Below are positions 16,427 to 24,700 of a stretch of DNA of 40,868 nucleotides, piece after piece. Origin of the DNA: an uncultured Eubacteriales bacterium (lineage in GTDB: Bacteria; Bacillota; Clostridia; Oscillospirales; Acutalibacteraceae); NCBI GenBank assembly GCA_900316345.1, contig ONCR01000005.1, positions 1 through 40,868 on the forward strand. Direction: 5' to 3'. A model generated the notes under the pieces. The model did no database searches. It saw only the letters and a list, made by a program, of their open reading frames with translations, and was not told where the DNA came from. The first letter of the stretch is position 1, and every line of letters begins with the position of its first letter. Both the position numbers and the translations under genes were made by a program.

Positions 16427-17683
16427 TTATTCTTCCTGTTCATCAGATTCGGTTTTCCTTTTGCGAAGGCTTCTTGCAACGGCCTTAACCGCAAGGATTG
16501 AAAGCGATAAAACCGCCGTTGCGCCTATAATGCATATCGGGATTAAATAGTTATTTTTATGCGAAAGAAGCTTTTCGCTGTTAATTCCTATTTCGGCTAA
16601 AACCTGTTCTTTTGTTTTAACTACGTTTTGGGTTGTAACGGGGCTGTGAACGCTTTGGTCAATCGGCGTTTTGCGCGTAACCTCCGCCGTGTTGCCCTTA
16701 ACAACAAAATCGCATTGCCTGTAAATTTCATCGTTGGCGCAAACAACAACCGTTGCCGTGCCCTCTCCCGTTGCGGTTATAACGCCCCCGTCAGAGATTT
16801 CGATTATATTTTCCTCGTCGCAAAAATAGCCTACAACCGCGCTTGCGCCGAGGGGCTTTATTGTGTAATTGAGCTCAACGCTGTCGCCTATTTCAAGGTC
16901 CGTTGTTGCGGCGTGGATAGTCATATCCTTTGCAAGAACGGGAGGCGCGGTGGTTGTTTCGGTAGTTGTTTCGGTAGTGGATTCGGTTGTGCTTTTTGTT
17001 GCGGTTTCGGTAGATTGCTGAGAGGTCTTTTTTTCGGTAGTCGGGGGAGCGGTGGTTGTAGTTGTTTGTTTAGTAGTTGTTGTAGTAGGCTTTGCCGTCG
17101 TTTCCTCCGAGCCGCCGCTGCCTACGGAGCCCCAGTTAGGCGAGCCGTAGCCCATAATTGAGCTTACGTTACCGTATGGCTTTGAGCCCGAGGTTGTATA
17201 GGTTTTTGCCTTAACCTTGCCGGAGCAGTTACCCTCAACGGTATATACCGTGCTGCCCGACGTTCCGCTTACAATTCCCACGTGCTGGGACGAGCCGTTG
17301 CCGCTCCAGTCAAAGAAAACAAGGTCGCCCTTTGAGGGGGTATAACCTGAGCCTCTTGTGTGGTACCTTCCCTTGTTTTGGTACCAGCTTATCATTGAAT
17401 TGCAGTTACCGCCGCTCGGAACGATTTTTGAATAGAGCTTAACGCCGAGCTTTTCGCCCGCCTTGTTAAAGCACCAAAGCGCAAAGGTTGTGCACCACGC
17501 GCCCTGATAGCCGTACCATTCGCCGTATTTTGAATAAGAGCCCGTGCCCTCGTAGCCAACCTCGTTTTCCGCAACGGAAACAACGGTTGACTTCATAGTA
17601 TCAACGCTTACCGCGTAGGCGTTAAACGGAAGCGAAAAGAATATTAAAGTAAATGAAAGAATAACCGAAATCAGCTTTTTCAT
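16427..17683 (-). CDS. Membrane-anchored CHAP-domain peptidoglycan hydrolase
   Basis: The 418-residue protein starts with a Sec signal (1-24, ending NAYAV). The CHAP domain spans about 28-185, with nucleophile C64 (GAWCTTFALW), H134 (SQHVGIVSG) and a third residue near E150/N152 (VEGN). A Thr-rich linker of about 70 residues follows, then a Big_2-like bacterial Ig domain (about 255-330) and a C-terminal membrane helix (about 380-405) with a basic then acidic tail. It should cleave peptidoglycan amide or peptide bonds at the cell surface. It is the first gene of an operon with the dehydratase. A WalR-type box in its 5' region fits the known control of autolysins by WalRK. Confidence 0.92.
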   Translation of the reverse strand: MKKLISVILSFTLIFFSLPFNAYAVSVDTMKSTVVSVAENEVGYEGTGSYSKYGEWYGYQGAWCTTFALWCFNKAGEKLGVKLYSKIVPSGGNCNSMISWYQNKGRYHTRGSGYTPSKGDLVFFDWSGNGSSQHVGIVSGTSGSTVYTVEGNCSGKVKAKTYTTSGSKPYGNVSSIMGYGSPNWGSVGSGGSEETTAKPTTTTTKQTTTTTAPPTTEKKTSQQSTETATKSTTESTTETTTETTTAPPVLAKDMTIHAATTDLEIGDSVELNYTIKPLGASAVVGYFCDEENIIEISDGGVITATGEGTATVVVCANDEIYRQCDFVVKGNTAEVTRKTPIDQSVHSPVTTQNVVKTKEQVLAEIGINSEKLLSHKNNYLIPICIIGATAVLSLSILAVKAVARSLRKRKTESDEQEE

Positions 17684-17719
17684 CTTATTTTCCTCATAAG
17701 TTACAAAACGGTTTTAAAA

Positions 17720-17770
17720 ATTACAATAGTGTTACAAATTACATTATACACCCATATATATAAAAATCAA
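17720..17770 (-). promoter_or_regulatory. CHAP hydrolase promoter with WalR-type box
   Basis: On the minus strand TTGATT (17765-17770), 16 nt and TATAAT (17743-17748) form a good promoter about 60 nt from the start codon. Just downstream TGTAAC-ACTAT-TGTAAT (17720-17736) fits TGTWAH-N5-TGTWAH exactly, with further TGTAAT (17738-17743) and TGTAAC (17700-17705) half sites. The position downstream of the -10 would suit repression or a second promoter. TTGACA at 17799-17804, 17 nt from TAAATT, is a possible upstream start. Confidence 0.65.
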
Positions 17771-17812
17771 GTATTAATTTAAGAAGAGGGTCATATTTTG
17801 TCAATAAAAAAA

Positions 17813-17841
17813 GCCGCCTGAATGTTTTTAAATCAGGCGGT
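17813..17841 (-). terminator. Terminator of the GH5-GH130 operon
   Basis: An 8-bp GC-rich stem (CCGCCTGA / TCAGGCGG) with an 11-nt loop is followed on the minus strand by a run of T's, 10 nt after the stop at 17851. Confidence 0.85.
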
Positions 17842-17850
17842 TTTATCAGT

Positions 17851-18798
17851 TTATTTCATATCGTGTTTATGAATGTAATCTACAACTTCATCAACGGTTG
17901 TAAATGCAAGAGCAACCGAGGTATCGGCGGCGCCGTAATAGATGGTTATTCTTCCCGTTTGAGCATCTGCAAGCGCAGCACAGGGAAATACTACGTTCGG
18001 AACGTCGCCCACGGTTTCATAAAGCTCGTGGGGAGCAAGAAGGAAGCTGTCGGCTCTGTGAAGCACCTTCCAAGGCTCGTCGCGGTCAAGAATAGCGGCG
18101 CCCATGCTGTAGGTAAAGCCGTTACAGCTTGTTATTACCCCGTGGTAAAAGGCAAGCCAGCCCTCGTCGGTTTCAATCGGGGTAGGGCCTGCGCCGATTT
18201 TAGTCATCTCCCAGTTTTTAACGGGCTTCATAACGAAGCGGTATTTGCCCCAATAGGTTAAATCCTTGCTCTGCTGAAGGAAGATATCGCCGTAAGGGGT
18301 ATGCCCTCTGTCGCACGGACGAACAAGCATCATATATTCGCCGTTAATCTTCCTCGGGAAAAGAACGCCGTTGCGTGCAACGGGATAGGTTGCGTCCTCA
18401 AGCTGAACCCAGTCTTTAAAATCCTCGGTATAAGCTAAGCCGATTGTTGTTCCCCGAGGGGTAAGGTTAACCCACGAAAGGTAGTATTTACCGTCAATTT
18501 CGCAAATTCGCGGGTCATAGCCCTTGAAGATTATTTTTTCGTCAAGCTCCCAGTTTACAGCGTCCTTGCTGAAGCCGGTAACTATGTTCTGGTCCCTCGT
18601 TCTGTCGTCAACCCTGAAAACGCCGGCAAAGCCGTCGCCGAAGGGAACAACGGCTGAATTGAAAATGCTGTTTGCAAAAAACAGGTTGTCCCTTGTAATA
18701 ATCGGGTTGCCCGAATATCTCCAAACGGGGTAAGCGTATCCCTCGGGTTTATCCTCCCACGGAAGGTTTTTAATTGCCTGTCCTAAAATCTTAGCCAT
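17851..18798 (-). CDS. Glycoside phosphorylase of family GH130 (beta-mannoside phosphorylase type)
   Basis: The 315-residue cytosolic protein has the five-bladed propeller pattern of GH130: RYSGNPII near the N-terminus, VFRVDDRTRDQNI, GYDPRICEIDGKYYL with the candidate general acid D95, LVRPCDRG, and a C-terminal YYGAADT. Length matches GH130_2 enzymes, which phosphorolyse beta-1,4-mannosides to mannose-1-phosphate. The exact substrate cannot be read from sequence. It lacks a signal peptide and starts 10 nt after the GH5 gene, with a strong AAGGAG site. The context suggests intracellular breakdown of imported oligosaccharides or glycolipid head groups. Confidence 0.9.
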   Translation of the reverse strand: MAKILGQAIKNLPWEDKPEGYAYPVWRYSGNPIITRDNLFFANSIFNSAVVPFGDGFAGVFRVDDRTRDQNIVTGFSKDAVNWELDEKIIFKGYDPRICEIDGKYYLSWVNLTPRGTTIGLAYTEDFKDWVQLEDATYPVARNGVLFPRKINGEYMMLVRPCDRGHTPYGDIFLQQSKDLTYWGKYRFVMKPVKNWEMTKIGAGPTPIETDEGWLAFYHGVITSCNGFTYSMGAAILDRDEPWKVLHRADSFLLAPHELYETVGDVPNVVFPCAALADAQTGRITIYYGAADTSVALAFTTVDEVVDYIHKHDMK

Positions 18799-18808
18799 AC
18801 TAATCTCC

Positions 18809-20278
18809 TTACTTGCTGATTTTTATTTCAAGGCTGTGCTCGCCAGCTTTTGTTTTAATTGAAATAAGGCTTGCGCCGTTTTCATATTCCTCTTTAACCG
18901 AATATTTTTCGCCCTTAAGCTCTTCAATCGGGGCATGAACGTAAATAAGACTTTCGCCGCTTTTATCGGCGGTAAAGCAAAGGCGAAAAACGCCCTCGCT
19001 TCGGTTGAAGCCGTAGCTGTTAATTTTGCCTGCAACCGCAACGGGGTAGGTTCGGCTCAGCATTGTCATAAGCGGGGAATCAAGGTCGTCGCCGTGGTAA
19101 TCCCAATACATCTGGCCCCATTGGTTTTCGTCAAAATATTCAAGAAGCTCATATGCGTGGGGGAACCATGAGGTGTCCTTATTATCGCTGCAGCCGCCCC
19201 ATTCGCCTACTATAACGGGAACGTCAAGGCGAAGCTGGGTATTGCGCATTTCGTTAAAAAACGCCTTAACCCTGTCTGCGTTTGCGTATTGATAAAGAGG
19301 CGTGTCAACCATAATATCGTAGGAATGGGGGCCGAAGCACTGCAGGGGCTCGCGCTCTCCGTTAACGGTAATCGGCGGCGCGGATTGTTTAACGCCGCTG
19401 TTGCATATATAACTTTGCTCCATCATAACTATGCCGTTTGGCGTAACTTCCCTGATAGCGGCGGTGGTTTTATTAAGGAAGGGAGAATATTTTTTTAAAT
19501 CAAATTTTTCGGAATACGAATCAATTTTGCCTACAATATCCCTAATTGCGTTGCCGCCTATGCAATCAAGAAGGGAGGCGGTGTCGCCCTTAACAAGGGA
19601 TTTTGCCATTTTGCCCCTGTTGAACTTTTTGTTAAAAGCGATGTTCTTTGCGGCGCTTGCAATAAGGCGCGCGAACATTCTTTTGCTTTCGCTTCCGGGG
19701 AAGGGCTCGTTCATAAGGTCATATCCGAAAAGCGCGGGCTTGTTGCCGTAGCGCCCGGCAAGCATTTTCCAAAGGTCGCAATATCTGTCCTGAAGGCCTA
19801 CGCCCTTAACAAAGCTGTTGTTCCAAAAATGGTCAAACGAGCGGTGAACCCATTTGCCGAAAAAGTAGCCGTCCGCCCAAACGAAAATAGGCATTCTCGG
19901 CTTTGCGCCGTCGGTTATTACCGCCCAGGAGGGCGCGCCGTCGCCTACGCTTTGGCCGTCGTTGCCGGAATATAAATCCTGGTGCATATCAAGAAGAATG
20001 TAAACCCCGTATTTTTCGGCAAGGTCAAATATCTTATCAAGCGATTTTAAATAGCTTTCGTTATATTTATACATTTCGGGCTCAAGGTGCTGCCAGGTAA
20101 CGGCAAGGCGTATAATGTTAAACCCGAAGGCTTTGTATTTTTTAAAAAACGCTTCGTCAAGGTTGTAACAAAATTCGCTGTTATCGCGGTTTTTATCATC
20201 AATATTCATTCCGTTAAACAGCCTTGTTCTTCCGCTTTCGTCAACAAAGCGAAGCTGCTGCGTTAAAATTTTTTCCAT
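18809..20278 (-). CDS. Cytosolic GH5 glycosidase, endoglycoceramidase-like
   Basis: The 489-residue protein has a GH5 TIM barrel with acid/base E191 in DLMNEP, nucleophile E359 in VIVGEWGG, and conserved FNIIRLAVTW, LLDMHQDLYS and GPHSYD. A C-terminal beta-domain (about 410-489) follows the barrel. The overall pattern is closest to the endoglycoceramidase/steryl-glucosidase branch, not cellulases. There is no signal peptide, so the substrate must be intracellular or imported. It is the first gene of an operon with a GH130 phosphorylase. The AAGGAGG site and a consensus promoter point to good expression. GH5 is firm; the branch is moderate. Confidence 0.88.
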   Translation of the reverse strand: MEKILTQQLRFVDESGRTRLFNGMNIDDKNRDNSEFCYNLDEAFFKKYKAFGFNIIRLAVTWQHLEPEMYKYNESYLKSLDKIFDLAEKYGVYILLDMHQDLYSGNDGQSVGDGAPSWAVITDGAKPRMPIFVWADGYFFGKWVHRSFDHFWNNSFVKGVGLQDRYCDLWKMLAGRYGNKPALFGYDLMNEPFPGSESKRMFARLIASAAKNIAFNKKFNRGKMAKSLVKGDTASLLDCIGGNAIRDIVGKIDSYSEKFDLKKYSPFLNKTTAAIREVTPNGIVMMEQSYICNSGVKQSAPPITVNGEREPLQCFGPHSYDIMVDTPLYQYANADRVKAFFNEMRNTQLRLDVPVIVGEWGGCSDNKDTSWFPHAYELLEYFDENQWGQMYWDYHGDDLDSPLMTMLSRTYPVAVAGKINSYGFNRSEGVFRLCFTADKSGESLIYVHAPIEELKGEKYSVKEEYENGASLISIKTKAGEHSLEIKISK

Positions 20279-20338
20279 TTTAACCCTCCTTATTGAGTGC
20301 GCAAAGTGCGCTCTTCATAAGCCTGTATCCTTAGCCTC

Positions 20339-20367
20339 ATTATAGATTATACGGCGCGTTAATTCAA
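20339..20367 (-). promoter_or_regulatory. Promoter of the GH5-GH130 operon
   Basis: On the minus strand TTGAAT (20362-20367), a 17-nt spacer and a perfect TATAAT (20339-20344) lie about 60 nt before the start codon. Confidence 0.75.
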
Positions 20368-20387
20368 CCTGTTTTTTGTGAACGGAT

Positions 20388-22115
20388 TTAGTCCTCCCTG
20401 AACTGTAATTCGTAAAGCGATTTGTAAATTCCGCCCTTTTCCATAAGCTCGGCGTGCGTTCCGCGCTCGGTTATTTTTCCCTCGGTAACAACGGCAATGC
20501 TGTCGGCGTTTCTTATGGTTGAAAGGCGGTGGGCAACAACTATCGTTGTTCTTCCCTTACAAAGCTCGTCAAGCGCCTGCTGAATAAGAACCTCGGTTGT
20601 GTTGTCAAGCGCGCTGGTAGCCTCGTCAAGAATAAGAATAGCAGGATTTTTAAGGAATACTCTTGCTATTGAAATTCGCTGCTTCTGGCCGCCCGAAAGC
20701 TTAATTCCGCGCTCGCCTATTTCGGTATCGTAACCGTCGGGAAGGGTTAAAACAAATTCGTGCATATTCGCTTTTTTTGAGGCTTCAATAATTTCCTCGT
20801 CCGTTGCGTCAAGGTTGCCGTATCTTATATTATCCCTGATTGTTCCCGAAAAAAGAAATACGTCCTGCTGAACGATGCCTATGTTTTTTCTTACGGAATC
20901 CATGGTAAGGCTTCGTATGTCCTTACCGTCAATAAGTATGCTTCCGCCGTTTTCATCAAGCTTATAAAAGCCGGGGATAAGGTGGCAGATAGTGGTCTTT
21001 CCGCCGCCCGAAGGGCCAACAAGCGCAAGCTTCGTTCCCTTGGGGATTTTAAGCGATACGTTTTGCAAAACGCCCGTTTCCTCGTTTTCGGTATACGAAA
21101 AATTTACGTCCTTAAGTTCAATGTCGCCGCGCGCTTCGCCCATATCAACCGCGCCCGGGGCGTCCTCCTCTTCGGGAATATCCATAATTTCAATAAAACG
21201 TTTAAAGCCCGTTGAGCCGTTTTGCCACTGCTCGGTGAAGTTAACAAGCGTCTGAACGGGAGAGATGAAAAGGTTAACCGATACGATGAAGGTTGAGTAT
21301 TCACCGAAGTTAATTTTGCCGTTATATAAAAACATACCGCCGGCGATAAGGATAATTACGTTAAAAACGTCGGTAATAAATGAGGTTGAGGAAAAGAATT
21401 TTCCCATAGCCTGATATGAATGCGCCGAAGCCTTTACGTACATATCGTTGCCTACTTCAAATTTTTCAAGCTCCTTATCGGCGTTGGTATATGCCTTCGT
21501 TACGCGTATTCCCGTTATTGAGCTTTCAAGCGAGGCGTTTATAACCGCGTTGCTCTTTCTTCTTTCGGTAAACGCGGCGCGCATTTTTTTACGGTAATGC
21601 TTTGAAACCAGCGCAAGAAACGGAACGCAGGCAAAAATTATCATAGTAAGAAAAACGTTGATTGTGCAAAGATAGCTGAAGCTTAAAACTATCATTATCG
21701 AGCAGGTTAAAAGGTTTTCGGGCCCGTGGTGGGCAAGCTCGCTTACCTCAAACAAATCGTTTGTCATTCGCGTCATAATAGCGCCCGTTTCGTGGTCGTC
21801 AAAAAACGAAAAGGGAAGCCTTTCAAGATGCCTGAAAAGCTCGCTTCTCATCTGTGCCTGCATTCCCGTGCCGACCATATGGCCCTGATACTGAACAAAA
21901 TACCTTAAAAGCATTCGTACAAAATACAGCCCGAGAACGCCGAGCCCTGCAACTATTATTGAACGGTATGCTCTGTTCGGAATATAGTCGTTAAGCATAC
22001 GGTTCGTCATTACCGGGTAAATCATTCCGAGAAGGGAAATTAAAACCGAAGCCGCCATATCAGCGGCAAACATCAGAGTGTGAGGCTTATAATATGCTAT
22101 AAATCGTTTAACCAT
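20388..22115 (-). CDS. ABC exporter half-transporter (fused permease and ATPase)
   Basis: The 575-residue protein has six membrane helices in residues 10-290 and an ATPase domain. Walker A is GPSGGGKT (367-374), the Q-loop is IVQQDVF, the signature LSGGQ is at 473-477, Walker B is ILILDE (493-498), and the H-loop is VVAHRLS. Both catalytic motifs are intact, so the protein could work as a homodimer, or as one half of a heterodimer whose partner is elsewhere. Family members export lipids, peptides or drugs. It is monocistronic, with its own strong promoter and AGGAG site. Substrate unknown. Confidence 0.95.
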   Translation of the reverse strand: MVKRFIAYYKPHTLMFAADMAASVLISLLGMIYPVMTNRMLNDYIPNRAYRSIIVAGLGVLGLYFVRMLLRYFVQYQGHMVGTGMQAQMRSELFRHLERLPFSFFDDHETGAIMTRMTNDLFEVSELAHHGPENLLTCSIMIVLSFSYLCTINVFLTMIIFACVPFLALVSKHYRKKMRAAFTERRKSNAVINASLESSITGIRVTKAYTNADKELEKFEVGNDMYVKASAHSYQAMGKFFSSTSFITDVFNVIILIAGGMFLYNGKINFGEYSTFIVSVNLFISPVQTLVNFTEQWQNGSTGFKRFIEIMDIPEEEDAPGAVDMGEARGDIELKDVNFSYTENEETGVLQNVSLKIPKGTKLALVGPSGGGKTTICHLIPGFYKLDENGGSILIDGKDIRSLTMDSVRKNIGIVQQDVFLFSGTIRDNIRYGNLDATDEEIIEASKKANMHEFVLTLPDGYDTEIGERGIKLSGGQKQRISIARVFLKNPAILILDEATSALDNTTEVLIQQALDELCKGRTTIVVAHRLSTIRNADSIAVVTEGKITERGTHAELMEKGGIYKSLYELQFRED

Positions 22116-22144
22116 AGTTTTTCTCCTGATTAGTGTATAAGAAA

Positions 22145-22173
22145 ATCATACTAAAAACTTACTCCGCTGTCAA
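22145..22173 (-). promoter_or_regulatory. Promoter of the ABC exporter
   Basis: On the minus strand TTGACA (22168-22173), a 17-nt spacer and TATGAT (22145-22150) lie about 30 nt before the start codon. Confidence 0.75.
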
Positions 22174-22182
22174 ACAAAAAGC

Positions 22183-22211
22183 GAAGAAAGGCCGTGTAAT
22201 AGCCTTTCTTC
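22183..22211 (-). terminator. Terminator after the broken hydrolase gene
   Basis: A 10-bp stem (GAAGAAAGGC / GCCTTTCTTC) with a 9-nt loop and T-rich sequence following on the minus strand, 5 nt after the stop at 22217. Confidence 0.75.
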
Positions 22212-22216
22212 ACCGA

Positions 22217-22838
22217 TTATGTATATAAAGTTTTGTATTCGCGGTATTTTTCAAGAAGATAGGCGTTTGCCTCTCTGCTTATTTTCGTATAAGGCGCAAG
22301 CATATCAAAGGCGTGGTACGCGCCCTCAAATTCCTTAAGCTCCGCCTTAACTCCGCTTTCGTTAAGCCTTTTAAAGTAGCTTGTTGTTTCCGCATAAAAC
22401 GGCTCGGCCGTTCCGATAATTGAAACTGCGGGCGGAAGCCCCTTTAAATCGCTTTCCCTTGCGGGCGCGGCGTAGGGCGAAACGCCGTTATTCATAACCT
22501 TATCTCCGAGGTAGATTCGCCACGCCGCCTTGTTAGCTTTTGTATTCCATACCGGCGCGCGGTTATTCTTTGAGGTTTCGGTTACCCTGTCGTCAAGCAT
22601 AGGATATAGCGGAAGCTGAAAGCCTATGCAGTTTTCACCGCGGTCCCTTGCATAGGTGCAAAGCGCCGCCGTTTTTTCTTTTTATTTTAATTTTTTTACA
22701 GTTGAGGGTTTTAAGCGGAAGAATGCCCAAGGCTTTTTTTGAAACAGGGCCTAATAATCGTTGTGCGCCCTCATAAGGAAGGGGGCTTACCGCCTTAAGC
22801 AGTAAGCCTTCTATTAGTATTTCACTGTTGATTTTCAT
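22217..22838 (-). pseudogene. Alpha/beta hydrolase (HSL/acetyl-esterase family) with internal deletion and frameshift
   Basis: The N-terminal fragment starts at 22838 (MKINSEILIEGLLLK) and runs through a strand typical of the region before the HGGG oxyanion motif (KIKIKRKNG). It then stops near 22635. In another frame, from about 22670, the coding resumes as TAALCTYARDRGENCIGF, continues through GFQLPLYPMLDDR and ends with the catalytic His segment EGAYHAFD. The segment with HGGG and the GDSAGG nucleophile, about 70 residues in relatives, is missing at an A-rich junction near 22665-22690. No active enzyme can be made. The terminator is still intact, so decay may be recent. Confidence 0.85.
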
Positions 22839-23077
22839 ATTATCACTCGCTTTTATTCCCGCTTTCACCGGGCGTTTTCGGAATATCGTATTTGCCGCCT
22901 CTTCATCTGAACTGTAGGAGGAAGCAGGGCTGAAAGCATAAGAATTGGTAGAATTATGCTTATAAGTTTTTTATAAAAATTCCCCCTCGTTTTTTATTAT
23001 ACCAAACAAGGGGGGATAAATCTATATTAATTTATAAATCGGCTAAAAGAATTGTAAATCCGTTATCGCACTTGTGA

Positions 23078-24598
23078 TTAATAATCCGTGTCGGGATTAT
23101 CTTCACCTGCAGGACTTCCGTTGATAAGATAGAAACAGCCGTATTGCTGATATGAATTACAGAACAGCTGGAAGCTGCCGGTGCCGATACGCGTATCCGT
23201 TATGCACGGCTCTCCGAGAAGCTGAATTTCGCACCAATCAAGGTTAGTTTCCTTTCCGTCATAAATATGAACTCCCTTAACAAGCGTAACCTTGTAGCCG
23301 AGATATGCAAATACCTTCGCCATTGCAAGATTTGCCTGCGACGGTGAAGCAAGCTTATCAACAAGCGCTGCCTTAACGGCGGCCTTGGAAGCGTTTTTTT
23401 CGCCGGAGTCTACATTGACATTCCAGCCAATCCATCCGCAGATTTCGTGTGCTGTTTCAGCGGGGTTATAATCTTTTTTACCGTAATTCTTTTTAATAAA
23501 GCGTTTTATTATACGTTTATCCTCTTTGGTAAGCTTTATGCTTTTTTCTTTATGGCTTTTTTTACCCCTGACGTTGAGAACCTCAATCTTATTTACTTTC
23601 CTGCGGTGAAGGCTCGAAAGAAATTGGTCCGGTTGCCAAGTGGAATAATTCATATAGCAATTTGGCATAAACTTATCCCAGCTGGGATATATAATTATTC
23701 TGTAATTATGCTTTTTGGGGTTTATTCCTTTAATTGTAAAGACCTTGTTGCCTGTAACAAAGCTGTCTTTCTTAATTCTCTTTGAAGTTTTTTTGCTGTA
23801 AATCCAATATTTAACCTTGTATTCTTTGGCCTTAACGGTTTTGTCAACCGTAACTTTGAGACCGTTTTTCATTTTCTTGAACTTTGCAAATCTGAAGCGG
23901 TCGGTAAAGGTTGCCGTTTCTTCGCCGCCTACGCTTGTGTTTATATGCTTAACTCCGTCTTCGTCAATATAATACGGGCAGATACGGTATTTAAAGCAAA
24001 AAGCGGCGCGCTTTATCGGAGCAACGTTAATGCTGTACAGAAAGCTGCTTGAATCTTTATGGTTAATCTTATCAATGCTTACGGTTTTAAACTTTTTGAA
24101 TTTACCGTTGTTAACGCTGCGGTAAACCTCAAAGCCGTCAAGCAAGGACTTAAGGCTTTTATCGATTGTCCAGGTAAGCTCTTCTTTATATTGTAAGCTT
24201 GAAAAATCATTGGTTTCTACAGCGTCGGGGTCGTCGCTTAAAATACGGGACGCATCCGGCATAACGCTTTTAATATCGGAATATGCGGTTTTGTAAACCT
24301 TGTTATTGTCGTCAAGATAATCGCACTTGATTCGGAAATAGGTTTTAGCCTTCGGATAAAGCGGAAGGCCCTCGTCCTCTTTTTCATAGGTTTTCTGCCA
24401 ATTAACGCCGTCGCGGCTTCTTTCGTACGTAATGTTTCCGCCTAAATAGTAAGTATTATCATCTATCCATGCGTATTTAAGGGACGGAATTATCCTTTTA
24501 AATTCAGGCTTTTCCTCCTCTGCGTGAGCACAAAACGGGAAGGCGCAAAGCGCCATAATCAGCGCAAGCAGGGCGCAAATAAGCTTTTTTGTTTTCAT
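23078..24598 (-). CDS. Exported Fn3-like protein with degenerate transglutaminase-like C-terminus
   Basis: About 506 residues. A Sec signal ends near AHAEE. One or two Fn3-like beta-sandwich domains follow (about 30-340), with YERSRDGVNW and DGFEVYRS motifs, then a Lys-rich segment. The last 150 residues resemble a transglutaminase core by spacing: SPSQANLAMAKVFAYLGYKV, then LDWCEIQLLG, then CITDT. The catalytic Cys position is Ser (about 422) and the His position is Leu/Asp (about 455). Only the Asp (about 470) remains, so it is probably a binding domain. AAGGAG lies 8 nt before the ATG at 24598; the upstream in-frame ATG (24604) is too close. A promoter-like motif shared with 26970-27007 lies upstream. 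Confidence 0.75.
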   Translation of the reverse strand: MKTKKLICALLALIMALCAFPFCAHAEEEKPEFKRIIPSLKYAWIDDNTYYLGGNITYERSRDGVNWQKTYEKEDEGLPLYPKAKTYFRIKCDYLDDNNKVYKTAYSDIKSVMPDASRILSDDPDAVETNDFSSLQYKEELTWTIDKSLKSLLDGFEVYRSVNNGKFKKFKTVSIDKINHKDSSSFLYSINVAPIKRAAFCFKYRICPYYIDEDGVKHINTSVGGEETATFTDRFRFAKFKKMKNGLKVTVDKTVKAKEYKVKYWIYSKKTSKRIKKDSFVTGNKVFTIKGINPKKHNYRIIIYPSWDKFMPNCYMNYSTWQPDQFLSSLHRRKVNKIEVLNVRGKKSHKEKSIKLTKEDKRIIKRFIKKNYGKKDYNPAETAHEICGWIGWNVNVDSGEKNASKAAVKAALVDKLASPSQANLAMAKVFAYLGYKVTLVKGVHIYDGKETNLDWCEIQLLGEPCITDTRIGTGSFQLFCNSYQQYGCFYLINGSPAGEDNPDTDY

Positions 24599-24628
24599 AA
24601 TCATCTCTCCTTTAATAATAATTTTTTC

Positions 24629-24666
24629 CCTTTCATTTATTAGTGGCCCGAGAATAAAAAAATGCC
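24629..24666 (-). promoter_or_regulatory. Conserved 38-bp promoter-like motif, copy 1
   Basis: The minus strand reads GGCAT, 15 nt, then CCACTAATAAATGAAAGG. The same two blocks occur with identical spacing at 26970-27007 in front of another exported-protein operon. It lies about 25 nt from the start codon and after the terminator of the neighbouring gene. It does not fit a good sigma-A promoter. Confidence 0.55.
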
Positions 24667-24670
24667 AAAA

Positions 24671-24695
24671 AAAGCGCTGAAAAATTCAGCGCTTT
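24671..24695 (-). terminator. Terminator of the Fn3-type protein gene
   Basis: An 11-bp stem (AAAGCGCTGAA / TTCAGCGCTTT) with a 3-nt loop and T's on the minus strand lies 6 nt after the stop at 24701. Confidence 0.85.
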
Positions 24696-24700
24696 AAAAG

